Source: a virus
Virus record (IMG/VR): IMGVR_UViG_3300033148_008077
Span: 1 to 43,552 of that record
Strand: one strand, 5' to 3'
DNA: 43,552 nucleotides
Part shown: piece by piece, positions 33,413 through 40,669 of the stretch
Numbering within the stretch: the stretch's first letter is position 1
How the letters are laid out: each line of letters begins with the position of its first letter
Translations under genes and position numbers: made by a program
Notes under the pieces: generated by a model
The model's input: only the letters and a program-made list of their open reading frames with translations
What the model was told of the DNA's origin: nothing
Databases searched by the model: none

Positions 33413-33792
33413 GTACAGTCATTATCAATAGAGTCAAAGTTGAGTTTATTGATATATTAGATCTTATTATAAGTGAGATGGCAGTACTTATGAAATCAAA
33501 GCCAAAATATTGGGAGATAGCAGATAATGATAGCAAGGATGACCTGACTAGATATGTAGTCAAGAGCACAGTCAGAAATAAAGAAGACTTTACCAGGATT
33601 AAATTTGAGCTGATTAAATGGATAAAAAAGATGCCATTGCCATGTGATCGAATAATGCCCTATGAGTATCATGACCATGATACCCAATTGATTGACTTCG
33701 ATCAAAAGGATAGACTTATTGAGTCCAGGAAAACTAGAAAAGAAAAAGATGAAGATATGAAGATAAAAGAACTACTACAAAGGAGAGCATAA
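33409..33792 (+). CDS. Unknown charged protein
   Basis: 127 residues, coupled to the ATPase gene (ATGA). N-terminal helix, central KIKFELIKWIKK-like amphipathic segment, and a highly charged C terminus (RKTRKEKDEDMKIKELLQRR). Could partner the ATPase; no family recognised. Confidence 0.6.
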   Translation: MSTVIINRVKVEFIDILDLIISEMAVLMKSKPKYWEIADNDSKDDLTRYVVKSTVRNKEDFTRIKFELIKWIKKMPLPCDRIMPYEYHDHDTQLIDFDQKDRLIESRKTRKEKDEDMKIKELLQRRA

Positions 33793-34400
33793 TGTGGAAA
33801 TGTAAATGGCTTTATAAAGCAGGCAAAAAAACTTTTGGAGGTAATCTAGGACATAGACTTTATGGAGATACAATGCCCCCTGAAAACTCAATCTATTCAT
33901 TACAGCAAGGAGTAAGCTCTCAAGGCATGAAAGGCTTTTCATATTGGGAGTTAGACATAGTACAAAGCTCAGATGGTGTACCCTTTATTTTTCATGATGC
34001 TACCAAGAGAAAAACTATCGAAAGGATGTGTCCTGAGGCTCCTGATCATCTAATCGACAAGAGCATCTATCAAATAGATTTTGCTTGGATTAGGACCTTA
34101 AGACTTCTAGATACAAATTATAGTATACCTACTCTCATAGAGATAATTGAAGAGTTCAAAAGACAACCCATTATCAAGCCAATTAAATTTGAACTTAAAA
34201 GCCATCTTTCAATGGGAGTTGTAAAGATTGCTCTTAATCAGATAGGTGAGCTTAAGAAATACTACATTGAGAAAGGTGGTCCTGATGTGAGTATTATGAT
34301 GTTTAAGAGTAAATATAAAAAAGTGTTTAATACTAAAGAGAAAAAACAAGAATTTGCAAGGATACTTGCTTACCATCAACTTGAATTTAAATATATATAG
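33792..34400 (+). CDS. Glycerophosphodiester phosphodiesterase-like (GDPD)
   Basis: 202 residues with the GDPD active-site pattern: GHR (20-22), PPENS (29-33), ELD (53-55), FHD (67-69), and EL-K (FELKSHL). These residues bind the metal and the phosphodiester in the family TIM barrel. The protein is shorter than most GDPDs (usually about 240-300), so the last strands may be minimal. No signal peptide is seen, so it would act in the cytoplasm. Role in a phage is unclear: membrane lipid turnover or counter-defence. Confidence 0.75.
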   Translation: MWKCKWLYKAGKKTFGGNLGHRLYGDTMPPENSIYSLQQGVSSQGMKGFSYWELDIVQSSDGVPFIFHDATKRKTIERMCPEAPDHLIDKSIYQIDFAWIRTLRLLDTNYSIPTLIEIIEEFKRQPIIKPIKFELKSHLSMGVVKIALNQIGELKKYYIEKGGPDVSIMMFKSKYKKVFNTKEKKQEFARILAYHQLEFKYI

Positions 34401-34408
34401 GGATTGTA

Positions 34409-35017
34409 ATGATTGCTGCTTTATTTGTTGAGAGCAATGGAGTTTATTTTGATCTACCAGGGATTGACTCATGGGATCTTGATAGAAATGCACTTCTCTA
34501 TAAAGGTCCTCATAAAGTCATTGCTCATCCTCCATGTAAAAGATGGGGTAGATATTGGGGAGGAGGTCCATCTGTAAAAGTAAAAAGGCTCATGGGGAAT
34601 GATGATAATTGCTTTGCTCACTCTCTTTGGTCAGTAAGGACCTTTGGAGGCATTATTGAGCATCCTGAGGCAAGCCATGCCTATAAATGGTTTGGTCTTA
34701 AGAGGCCAAGCATGAAAGGAGGATGGACTATTGCAGATGATTACGGTGGTCTTACCTGCTGTGTTGAGCAAGGTCACTACGGGCATAAGGCAAGGAAAGC
34801 AACATGGCTTTATATTAATAAGATAAAACCAGTTGAATTGAAGTGGGGATATTCAGGGCCAAAGGATAAAATTGAAGAAAGTTTTAAGACTAAGGAGATA
34901 AGAGATGCAGCAATGCAAGCTGATGGATATACTCCTGCAAAGCGGCTCTCATCTCAAGAAAGATTAGATACACCAATAGAATTTAGAAATTTACTTATAG
35001 GAATGATAAATAATTAG
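34409..35017 (+). CDS. Phage protein with HPPCxRWG motif, unknown (methyltransferase-like)
   Basis: 202 residues. MIAALFVESNGVYFDLPGID, then KVIAHPPCKRWGRYWGGGPS and GGIIEHPEASHAYKWFGL match a protein common in phages and prophages. The PPC motif resembles the catalytic loop of cytosine methylases, but no AdoMet motif is visible, so methylase activity is uncertain. It precedes the ParB-like gene. Confidence 0.7.
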   Translation: MIAALFVESNGVYFDLPGIDSWDLDRNALLYKGPHKVIAHPPCKRWGRYWGGGPSVKVKRLMGNDDNCFAHSLWSVRTFGGIIEHPEASHAYKWFGLKRPSMKGGWTIADDYGGLTCCVEQGHYGHKARKATWLYINKIKPVELKWGYSGPKDKIEESFKTKEIRDAAMQADGYTPAKRLSSQERLDTPIEFRNLLIGMINN

Positions 35018-35026
35018 GAGAGTCAA

Positions 35027-35710
35027 ATGTTATTGAATAAAATAAAAGAAATCAAAGTTGAATATGTCCATCCTCATAAACTTGTACCATGGGAGAGAAA
35101 CCCAAGGAATAATAAAGCTGCAATTGAAGAGGTAGCAAAGTCTATTGAGGGAGGTAATTTTGATCAACCTATCCTGGTAGATCAAAACATGAGGATCTGT
35201 AAAGGTCATACAAGATTTGAGGCATCAAAGCTCCTAGGTCTCTCCTATGTACCCATTATAAAAGAGGACATGAATGAGAAAGAATTTATAGAAAGAGCTC
35301 TCTCAGATAATAAGACTGCAGAGCTTGCCAAATGGGATAAGAAATTACTCAATGAGGCAATGACTATCCTTGAAAACATAGGACCCATTGAGGTCCCTGG
35401 CTTTGATGATAAAGACATTGATGATATCTTTGGCCATAAGCATATTGAGACCCATGTATCAGGAGATGCAGATTTTGGAGATGATGGAAAGATTAAGATA
35501 GAAAATGAGACAGAGGGATCTGCCAGGATTAAGCGTATTGTCTTTATGCTCTCCCCTAAGCAGCATGAGATGGTCTCTAGTAAGCTCCAAGCAATTAAGA
35601 AAGAGCATGGGTTGGATGATCAAGTTGAGGCACTTATAGAGGCACTGAGACCTTACAAGGGGCTCCCTAAAGTAATTAAAAGGTCAAGCAAGGTAAAGGA
35701 TATTGCATAA
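35027..35710 (+). CDS. ParB/Srx-like nuclease-domain protein
   Basis: 227 residues. KLVPWERNPRNNKAAIEEVA, SIEGGNFDQPILVDQNMRI and CKGHTRFEASKLLGLSYVPI form the ParB N-terminal domain with GHTR at residues 60-63. In many phages this domain is fused to a methylase; here the C-terminal 100 residues are different and the methylase-like protein lies upstream. ggaga precedes the ATG. Confidence 0.82.
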   Translation: MLLNKIKEIKVEYVHPHKLVPWERNPRNNKAAIEEVAKSIEGGNFDQPILVDQNMRICKGHTRFEASKLLGLSYVPIIKEDMNEKEFIERALSDNKTAELAKWDKKLLNEAMTILENIGPIEVPGFDDKDIDDIFGHKHIETHVSGDADFGDDGKIKIENETEGSARIKRIVFMLSPKQHEMVSSKLQAIKKEHGLDDQVEALIEALRPYKGLPKVIKRSSKVKDIA

Positions 35711-35868
35711 TGAAAAATGATGATGTAGCAACTGTTTTACTTGCAATGGTTTTCCTGACTTTAATTAATGTCCTCTTTGTAAATATGAGGATAGGAGAGC
35801 TTGAAAAAGCTCTAATTAGTAAAGAGGAGATTTGTAATGAAGATAAAAGATCTGTATCCATCCCATAG
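35710..35868 (+). CDS. Small membrane protein, 52 residues
   Basis: ATG overlaps the ParB-like stop (TAATG); TAG at 35866-35868. One membrane segment (VATVLLAMVFLTLINVLFVN) and a short charged tail (MRIGELEKALISKEEICNED). It overlaps the next gene by 32 bases in another frame. The topology recalls small phage spanin-like proteins, but no function is claimed. Confidence 0.55.
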   Translation: MKNDDVATVLLAMVFLTLINVLFVNMRIGELEKALISKEEICNEDKRSVSIP

Positions 35869-36124
35869 TGTCTGCTGTCCAGTATGTAGCTATGATGGAT
35901 TGTGGACTAGAGAAAAAGAGATAGAATTTAACAAGATGTGCATGGGTCTTAAGCATGATGATAATGAAGATAATAGGTATCATGATGGCTTTCTTGATGG
36001 AATGACCAAAGTTAGAGGAGAGCTTGGACTTGAGATTGATAAGCTTGAGAGTAAGCTAAGAATTGCTATTGATGTCTTAGAGATCTCAAATCATGCTTTA
36101 AATAAACTCAAGAAAGGAGGATGA
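35837..36124 (+). CDS. Unknown protein with CPVC motif
   Basis: 95 residues, good aggag upstream. HSVCCPVCSYDGLW may be half of a zinc site; then a helical C terminus (LGLEIDKLESKLRIAIDVLE). No family recognised. Confidence 0.6.
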   Translation: MKIKDLYPSHSVCCPVCSYDGLWTREKEIEFNKMCMGLKHDDNEDNRYHDGFLDGMTKVRGELGLEIDKLESKLRIAIDVLEISNHALNKLKKGG

Positions 36125-36125
36125 A

Positions 36126-36536
36126 ATGGTACTAGGACTTGCAATGTATGGAATGAGTTTTCTAGGTACTCCATATTCATGGGGAGGCAATGATATCTCA
36201 ATTGCAGTTGACTGTAGTGGTTTTGTAAATGAGATAATTAGATCCTTTGGTTATATAGGCAAAGAAGATTATACCTCAGAAGATCTCTACTCAGAGCTTT
36301 TAACAAGTGGTTTTAACTCTCCCAATGATATCCAGGAGGATGATATCCTTTTCTTTGGTACAGGTAGGATTACTCATGTAGGCATTGCAATCAACTCCTG
36401 GCAATTAATTGAGAGTGCAGGTGAGGGGAGAGTTGAGACAGACAAAGGGGCAGTAAGGATAAGACCAATTGGTCATAGATCTGATCTAATTGGAGTAATT
36501 AGATTATCTGATCACAAGGATAATATTAATGAGTAA
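36126..36536 (+). CDS. NlpC/P60-type peptidoglycan hydrolase
   Basis: 136 residues. GTPYSWGGNDISIAVDCSGF carries the catalytic Cys 30, and GRITHVGIAI holds His 84. It is the catalytic domain alone, without a cell-wall binding part or signal peptide, with a very good ribosome binding site (aaaggagg). A free-standing lysin would act after holin action. It is placed among early/middle genes rather than with lysis-type genes. Confidence 0.85.
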   Translation: MVLGLAMYGMSFLGTPYSWGGNDISIAVDCSGFVNEIIRSFGYIGKEDYTSEDLYSELLTSGFNSPNDIQEDDILFFGTGRITHVGIAINSWQLIESAGEGRVETDKGAVRIRPIGHRSDLIGVIRLSDHKDNINE

Positions 36537-37092
36537 AAAAGTATGTGGCATTGATATTGGTATGGAGGGGGGCATTGTCATCCTCAACGATGATCGAATA
36601 TGGAAAGCAATCAAGATGCCTATCTTTGAAATTGAAAAAGGCACAGGAAAGAAAAAGAAGATGCAAAAACAGATTGATTTTCAGGAGATCTTTAATTTTC
36701 TCTATCCGATAGTAAATGAAAACAAAGATATTGAGATCTATGTTGAGGAGGTGACTCATCTTTTTGGATTGCCATCATCATCAAACTTTAGACTTGGGTA
36801 TGCCTCAGGGGTGGTCCATGGAGTGCTCCAGGCTCTTGGAGAGTTTTATCTAATAAAACCTAGTCAATGGCAAAAAGTATGGCAGGTATGGGATAAGAAA
36901 TTTCAAAGAAATAAAGATGGGAGTCTTAAATTAACACCATCAGGAAAAGAGAAGTTAAATACTAAAGCAACGTCTTTAAGTGCAGCAAAAAGGATCTTTC
37001 CTCATGATGATTTTACTATACCAGGAGGCAAGGTGCCCCATAGTGGAATAGTTGATGCAGCTTTAATTGCATATCAAGGGAGTAGGATGTGA
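36529..37092 (+). CDS. RuvC-like Holliday junction resolvase
   Basis: 187 residues of RNase H-like fold: GIDIGMEGGIVIL (Asp 9), IEIYVEEVTHL (Glu 73/74), SGVVHGVLQALG, and the last acidic site in HSGIVDAALIAYQG. RuvC-type resolvases of phages clear branched DNA before packaging. It overlaps neighbours on both sides. Confidence 0.85.
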   Translation: MSKKVCGIDIGMEGGIVILNDDRIWKAIKMPIFEIEKGTGKKKKMQKQIDFQEIFNFLYPIVNENKDIEIYVEEVTHLFGLPSSSNFRLGYASGVVHGVLQALGEFYLIKPSQWQKVWQVWDKKFQRNKDGSLKLTPSGKEKLNTKATSLSAAKRIFPHDDFTIPGGKVPHSGIVDAALIAYQGSRM

Positions 37093-37370
37093 TTGATAGA
37101 AAAGAAGTCTATAGAAAGGCATTAGTCAGATGGGGCAAAGAGGGGCAGATGATAGCAGCAATAGAGGAGTTTTCTGAGCTTACAACTATCCTCTCAAAGA
37201 TGCTGATAGGTAAGATGCCTCTTCAAAGTAATCAATTCTTAGTTGATGAGATTGCTGATATTATTATTATGACAGAGCAATTAATAACCATGTTTGATTG
37301 CTCTAGTGAGGTAAATAAAAGGATTAATTTTAAAATTAAAAGACTACAGGAGAGATTAGATCATGAGTAA
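37089..37370 (+). CDS. MazG-like nucleotide pyrophosphohydrolase
   Basis: 93 residues. VRWGKEGQMIAAIEEFSELT, then LVDEIADIIIMTEQLITMFD hold the EExxE and ExxD acidic residues of all-alpha NTP pyrophosphatases. Likely controls nucleotide or alarmone pools during infection. GTG start overlaps the resolvase stop (GTGA). Confidence 0.75.
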   Translation: MIDRKEVYRKALVRWGKEGQMIAAIEEFSELTTILSKMLIGKMPLQSNQFLVDEIADIIIMTEQLITMFDCSSEVNKRINFKIKRLQERLDHE

Positions 37371-37551
37371 TGACAAGATAGAAAAACTTGAGGCAGAGAT
37401 TGAGCAACTTAAGATTTCTCTCCATAGAGCGCATGATGCTCTTAAACAACTTAGATACAATGATGACTGGAAAGATGTAGATCATGTAAATGATTTTCTT
37501 AATCAAATAATAGATAGACTCGATACCTATGATTATGGATTGGAGAACTAA
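37363..37551 (+). CDS. Small coiled-coil protein
   Basis: 62 residues, helix with heptads (DKIEKLEAEIEQLKISLHRA). Coupled to the MazG-like gene and abutting the next one. No family recognised. Confidence 0.6.
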   Translation: MSNDKIEKLEAEIEQLKISLHRAHDALKQLRYNDDWKDVDHVNDFLNQIIDRLDTYDYGLEN

Positions 37552-37758
37552 ATGAGAAGAGGAAATAAGATTACAGTAAATGGCATTACCTATCAATCTG
37601 TATGTGCTGCTGCCTATGATCTAGGTTTTGCCCCTAATACTCTCAAGAAAAAGCGTGATGAGCTCCTTAAAAGCTCTAGGAGAGAGATTGAATGTACTAT
37701 ATCAGTAAGAAAAGAATTTATAATAAGCATACCTAGGGAGAGCAATGAAAACGAATAA
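37552..37758 (+). CDS. Small DNA-binding protein, NUMOD1-like
   Basis: 68 residues. ITVNGITYQSVCAAAYDLGF, then APNTLKKKRDELLK follow the NUMOD1 pattern (a strand, then AA..LG...TL.K) found in homing endonucleases as a DNA-binding helix-turn-helix unit. Here it stands alone without a nuclease. Confidence 0.55.
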   Translation: MRRGNKITVNGITYQSVCAAAYDLGFAPNTLKKKRDELLKSSRREIECTISVRKEFIISIPRESNENE

Positions 37759-37963
37759 ATTTATAGAGAGTATTCTTAAAAGACTTCATGACAGATATAG
37801 GAATATTTTTTTCAATCCTAGGACAAGAGAGATTGTACTTGCTACCAATATTGAACAATGGATAGATGAGGGGGATGTCCTCATGATAAATGTACTGCAC
37901 TCAGAAAAACCAAGACGATGGGATAACTTTGATACTACCCATGAATACATAGGAGAGCTGTAA
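37745..37963 (+). CDS. Unknown small protein
   Basis: 72 residues, basic N terminus (FIESILKRLHDRYRNIFFNP) and an acidic end. Overlaps both neighbours. No family recognised. Confidence 0.55.
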   Translation: MKTNKFIESILKRLHDRYRNIFFNPRTREIVLATNIEQWIDEGDVLMINVLHSEKPRRWDNFDTTHEYIGEL

Positions 37964-38256
37964 TGAATGTATTTACAAGGACAGAGGATAGATTTAGTTT
38001 AGAGCCGCCTGAGATGACTCGGATAATAAAAGAGTTAAAGAATAGTAAAGCACTTGATAAACAGATTGGGGGAGATTGGTACAAAAATATGGCAATTCAA
38101 CCTTTAGAATTTACCCATAAGAATAATCTTAATTTCTGCCAAGGTAATATTATTAAATATGCTTGTAGATATAAAAAAAAGAATGGCATTGAGGATCTTA
38201 AAAAAGTAATTCATTATGCTGAGCTCTTAATCCAAATGGAGTATGGTGATGAATAA
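37963..38256 (+). CDS. DUF3310 family protein (T7 gp1.7-like domain)
   Basis: 97 residues. QIGGDWYKNMAIQPLEFTHK, NNLNFCQGNIIKYACRYKKK and NGIEDLKKVIHYAELLIQ match DUF3310, related to the T7 gp1.7 nucleotide kinase region. Role likely in nucleotide metabolism. Confidence 0.82.
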   Translation: MNVFTRTEDRFSLEPPEMTRIIKELKNSKALDKQIGGDWYKNMAIQPLEFTHKNNLNFCQGNIIKYACRYKKKNGIEDLKKVIHYAELLIQMEYGDE

Positions 38257-38602
38257 AATAGATAATGACTTTGAGAAGTATTGGGAGAGCATTAATTTTA
38301 AAAGCAACTCCCCATCAATCTCTGAGATGTCAAAGGATCTAGTTAGAAATGCTTTTATGCATCAGCAAAACATTATTGATATCCTAGAGGACCCATCAAG
38401 AGTATTTATTTCAGATAGGACCGTAATACCCTTTATCAATATCATGGCAGTTGATAGCAATTATAGAGAAAATGGCTCTCCTATCAATATCCTCCTCCAA
38501 GACACAGATCCTGATGCATCAATTGTACTTATTGATGGTGAGGCAGATAGATTTCTAGTAGAATATAAAAACTACATTAAAAGTCTTATCGGGAGAAGAT
38601 AA
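38249..38602 (+). CDS. Unknown protein
   Basis: 117 residues from ATG 38249 (GGAG at 38238-38241 gives the better spacing; ATG 38243 is too close). Helical N terminus, then strands (VFISDRTVIPFINIMAVDSN). The start resembles the 32076 product (FEKYWESI.. versus FDEWYSKI..). No family recognised. Confidence 0.55.
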   Translation: MNKIDNDFEKYWESINFKSNSPSISEMSKDLVRNAFMHQQNIIDILEDPSRVFISDRTVIPFINIMAVDSNYRENGSPINILLQDTDPDASIVLIDGEADRFLVEYKNYIKSLIGRR

Positions 38603-38817
38603 TGAAAAGGAAATTTACTAAAGAGGGTCTTGAAATAATAGCTAAGCTTATTCTTGTCAAGCAAGTAACAAATGAGGGTATCACTGTAGAGCAGATCAAT
38701 AATGATTATATGCTGATCTCTATGTCAATGGGGCATAATGATGGCTTTTTCTCTGCAAAGATTACTATACAAGAATATCAGGCTCTCAAGAGAGATTACA
38801 CAATTAATCCTAAATGA
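38602..38817 (+). CDS. Unknown small protein
   Basis: 71 residues, TAATG coupling upstream, ATGA downstream. Basic N terminus (MKRKFTKEGLEIIAKLILVK) followed by strands. No family recognised. Confidence 0.55.
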   Translation: MKRKFTKEGLEIIAKLILVKQVTNEGITVEQINNDYMLISMSMGHNDGFFSAKITIQEYQALKRDYTINPK

Positions 38818-39065
38818 TATTAGAATTTCCAACTAAATTTAAGCAGACAGACCAAATGCTCCTTGCTCTTAAGGCAACTCAACAAAACTTTAGAGTCATA
38901 AGAGCAACTGTCATTAGTGAAATGATGGTAAAACTACAAAATATGAATGGGGCAGCAAGTATTAATTTTGCAAGACAGATTGCCATAAGAGATCTTGCTC
39001 ATCAATTCAATAGATCCTTAAAATTAATCAATGGAGAGTTAAATGAAAATACCAAAGAAAACTGA
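38814..39065 (+). CDS. Unknown small helical protein
   Basis: 83 residues, mostly helix (LLALKATQQNFRVIRATVIS). It overlaps the SEC-C gene by 23 bases. No family recognised. Confidence 0.55.
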   Translation: MILEFPTKFKQTDQMLLALKATQQNFRVIRATVISEMMVKLQNMNGAASINFARQIAIRDLAHQFNRSLKLINGELNENTKEN

Positions 39066-39303
39066 TAAGATCCCTCAGGATAATAAAAGATATATAAATC
39101 CTCTTGCACAAGGTACACTTAGAAATAAGCCATGTATCTGTGGGTCAGGTAAAAAGATCAAGAGATGCCATGGTCAAGATATGGCAGTAAGCGTCCATAA
39201 ACTCAATCAAATTACCAGGATGCTCCAAGCTGCAAATAAGGCAAATGGAGTTGCCCATGCACATCAAGACAAAGATCAACGTCAACCTGAGTCATCTATT
39301 TAG
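39043..39303 (+). CDS. SEC-C motif zinc-binding protein
   Basis: 86 residues. NKPCICGSGKKIKRCHG is a textbook SEC-C motif (CxCxSGxKxKxCHG), the zinc-binding tail of SecA and of various small proteins. The rest is basic and helical (HKLNQITRMLQAANKANG). SEC-C alone suggests a protein- or nucleic-acid-binding adaptor. ggagag upstream. Confidence 0.75.
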   Translation: MKIPKKTDKIPQDNKRYINPLAQGTLRNKPCICGSGKKIKRCHGQDMAVSVHKLNQITRMLQAANKANGVAHAHQDKDQRQPESSI

Positions 39304-39547
39304 TCCATCCATTCCTGGCAATGACCGTCTTGCACTATATCAAAGCGAGTACCTCAAGATAGGCATCCTCCTAAATGGAGGAGACCGTCAAAGAATTGCT
39401 GCTTTCCTTGGAATAACTACCAGGACACTTAGAAATTGGCTCAACTGTAATCCTGAATTAAAAGAGTTGCTCATCTCCCCTAAAGATCCATTGAGACAGA
39501 TCAAGGCAAGGAGACTCAGGTATATGTTGAGTGAGTATGATTATTGA
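39257..39547 (+). CDS. Helix-turn-helix protein
   Basis: 96 residues from ATG 39257 (GGAG at 39247-39250); ATG 39245 is an alternative. DRQRIAAFLGITTRTLRNWL is a clear HTH, and the C terminus is basic (RQIKARRLRYMLSEY). Last gene of the early run, directly before the structured non-coding region, so a middle/late regulator is possible. Confidence 0.65.
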   Translation: MHIKTKINVNLSHLFSPSIPGNDRLALYQSEYLKIGILLNGGDRQRIAAFLGITTRTLRNWLNCNPELKELLISPKDPLRQIKARRLRYMLSEYDY

Positions 39548-39614
39548 CTATTTTACTCTCCAAAATAAGCTCCTAGAGAAAAAGCCATACTTAGGTATAG
39601 GCAATAGGTCCCAA

Positions 39615-39700
39615 GGGCATTTGCCGCCCCTCCCTGCAGTCCACGATGGGCAAAGAGGGGCGGTAGCATCGGTCTAAATAGACCGCTGCCATGTTTTGTT
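39615..39700 (+). ncRNA. Candidate structured RNA in the gap after the early genes
   Basis: Two adjacent hairpins, richer in G+C than the surroundings. First: CCGCCCCTC (39624-39632) with GAGGGGCGG (39655-39663); its loop contains GGGCAAA, complementary to TTTGCC just 5', so a pseudoknot is possible. Second: GGTAGC and GGTCT (39662-39675) with AGACC and GCTGCC (39680-39690) around an AAAT loop, followed by TTTTGTT. It may be a small RNA with its own terminator, or a leader. No known RNA family recognised. Confidence 0.5.
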
Positions 39701-39712
39701 AGAGTGCATTAA

Positions 39713-39740
39713 TTGATCCTAATCAGAAGTGTAGTAAAAT
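39713..39740 (+). promoter_or_regulatory. Candidate promoter for the gpZ-like gene
   Basis: TTGATC (39713-39718), 16-base spacer, TAAAAT (39735-39740). The resulting leader of about 100 bases contains the hairpin at 39802-39821. Confidence 0.5.
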
Positions 39741-39801
39741 AGATATATGCCAAGGACGGCCATAAATAATTCCTTTGTTTATACTTCATTTAGCTCCTGA
39801 T

Positions 39802-39821
39802 AGATCTCATGGATGAGATCT
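39802..39821 (+). other. Leader hairpin upstream of the gpZ-like gene
   Basis: AGATCTCAT-GG-ATGAGATCT is a perfect 9-bp inverted repeat, flanked by two copies of CTGATAG (39797-39803 and 39829-39835). There is no T-run and the following gene has a poor ribosome binding site, so the hairpin may control its translation. Confidence 0.55.
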
Positions 39822-39844
39822 CTATTATCTGATAGAATAGTCCT

Positions 39845-40459
39845 ATGAGCTTAGAAATAAATATTTTAAATAATCTTCATGCAATGGATGATTTCTTAAG
39901 TGACTTCAAGGTAAAGGTAGCTGTCCAGGCAACTAGATCTGCTATTAACAGGACCCTAGTCTCTACCAGGAAAGAGGCAGTCAAGACTTTAAGGACTAGG
40001 CTCAACATCAAATCAACTACTCTCAAAAGAAAGCACATATCTCTCTCAAAGGTAAGAGGCGGCTCACTCTCCTCAATGACAGGCTCAATCAATTTTAATG
40101 ATAATCCTATGCCCCTCCTAGATTTTGTAAAGGGCCATAAGAATATTATTAAGCAAAAGGGCATTAAGGTAAAAAAGAGGAGAAAGCTCAAGGTAGAGGT
40201 AGTCAAAGGCAAGAAGATTACTCTCAAGACAGCTTTTATCCAAAAGGTAAACTCTAAGCAAGTCTTTAAGCGTGGCAGCTCAGGATTTAAGCGTCAAGCT
40301 GTCTCAAGCATAGGTACATGGGTATCCAGGAGAGCTTTTAAAAAGCCTATCATGAGAGAGGCCAGGGCAAGATTTAATATTGAGTTTGATAGGCAATACA
40401 GCTTTAGGATGGATAGAGCTCTAGGCAAGGTCAAGTCCTCCAAGGTAAGAAAGAGATAG
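39845..40459 (+). CDS. Minor tail protein Z-like (tail completion)
   Basis: 204 residues, strongly basic. AVQATRSAINRTLVSTRKEA and VKTLRTRLNIKSTTLKRKHI, then TLKTAFIQKVNSKQVFKRGS, match the lambda gpZ-type tail protein family, which joins the tail terminator end to the head. It is placed about 31 kb from the other connector genes and has its own promoter-like sequence, unlike the standard order (FII, Z, U). Confidence 0.7.
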   Translation: MSLEINILNNLHAMDDFLSDFKVKVAVQATRSAINRTLVSTRKEAVKTLRTRLNIKSTTLKRKHISLSKVRGGSLSSMTGSINFNDNPMPLLDFVKGHKNIIKQKGIKVKKRRKLKVEVVKGKKITLKTAFIQKVNSKQVFKRGSSGFKRQAVSSIGTWVSRRAFKKPIMREARARFNIEFDRQYSFRMDRALGKVKSSKVRKR

Positions 40460-40467
40460 CTCAATAA

Positions 40468-40504
40468 ATGGGCACTTATCCTATGCCCATCAATTACAAT
40501 TTTT
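40468..40504 (+). terminator. Possible terminator after the gpZ-like gene
   Basis: ATGGGCA (40468-40474) pairs with TGCCCAT (40484-40490); five T follow nine bases after the stem. The gap between stem and T-run makes it weak. Confidence 0.45.
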
Positions 40505-40566
40505 GCCATCATAATTTGTAGGAATATTTAAAACATATAAGAAATTGAGTCATAGCAGTCACTTAC

Positions 40567-40607
40567 AGCTACAAAGAATATTGTAGCTATGAAAAAAATT
40601 CATAGCT
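40567..40607. repeat. Overlapping inverted repeats upstream of the 136-residue gene
   Basis: AGCTACAA (40567-40574) pairs with TTGTAGCT (40581-40588). AGCTATGAA (40585-40593) pairs with TTCATAGCT (40599-40607). The two repeats share AGCT at 40585-40588, so as RNA they exclude each other, and as DNA they form four spaced half-sites. A TATATT (-10-like) lies at 40630-40635. Confidence 0.6.
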
Positions 40608-40669
40608 CTGGAATAAGACATCTCCATGGTATATTGAGTCAACAACTTAATAAACAAAGGACCCTATAA

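Noticed and set aside
40200-40260. Possible ribosomal-protein-like basic region in the gpZ-like gene
   Set aside because: The basic character is typical of gpZ-type tail proteins; the conserved N-terminal pattern fits that family better.
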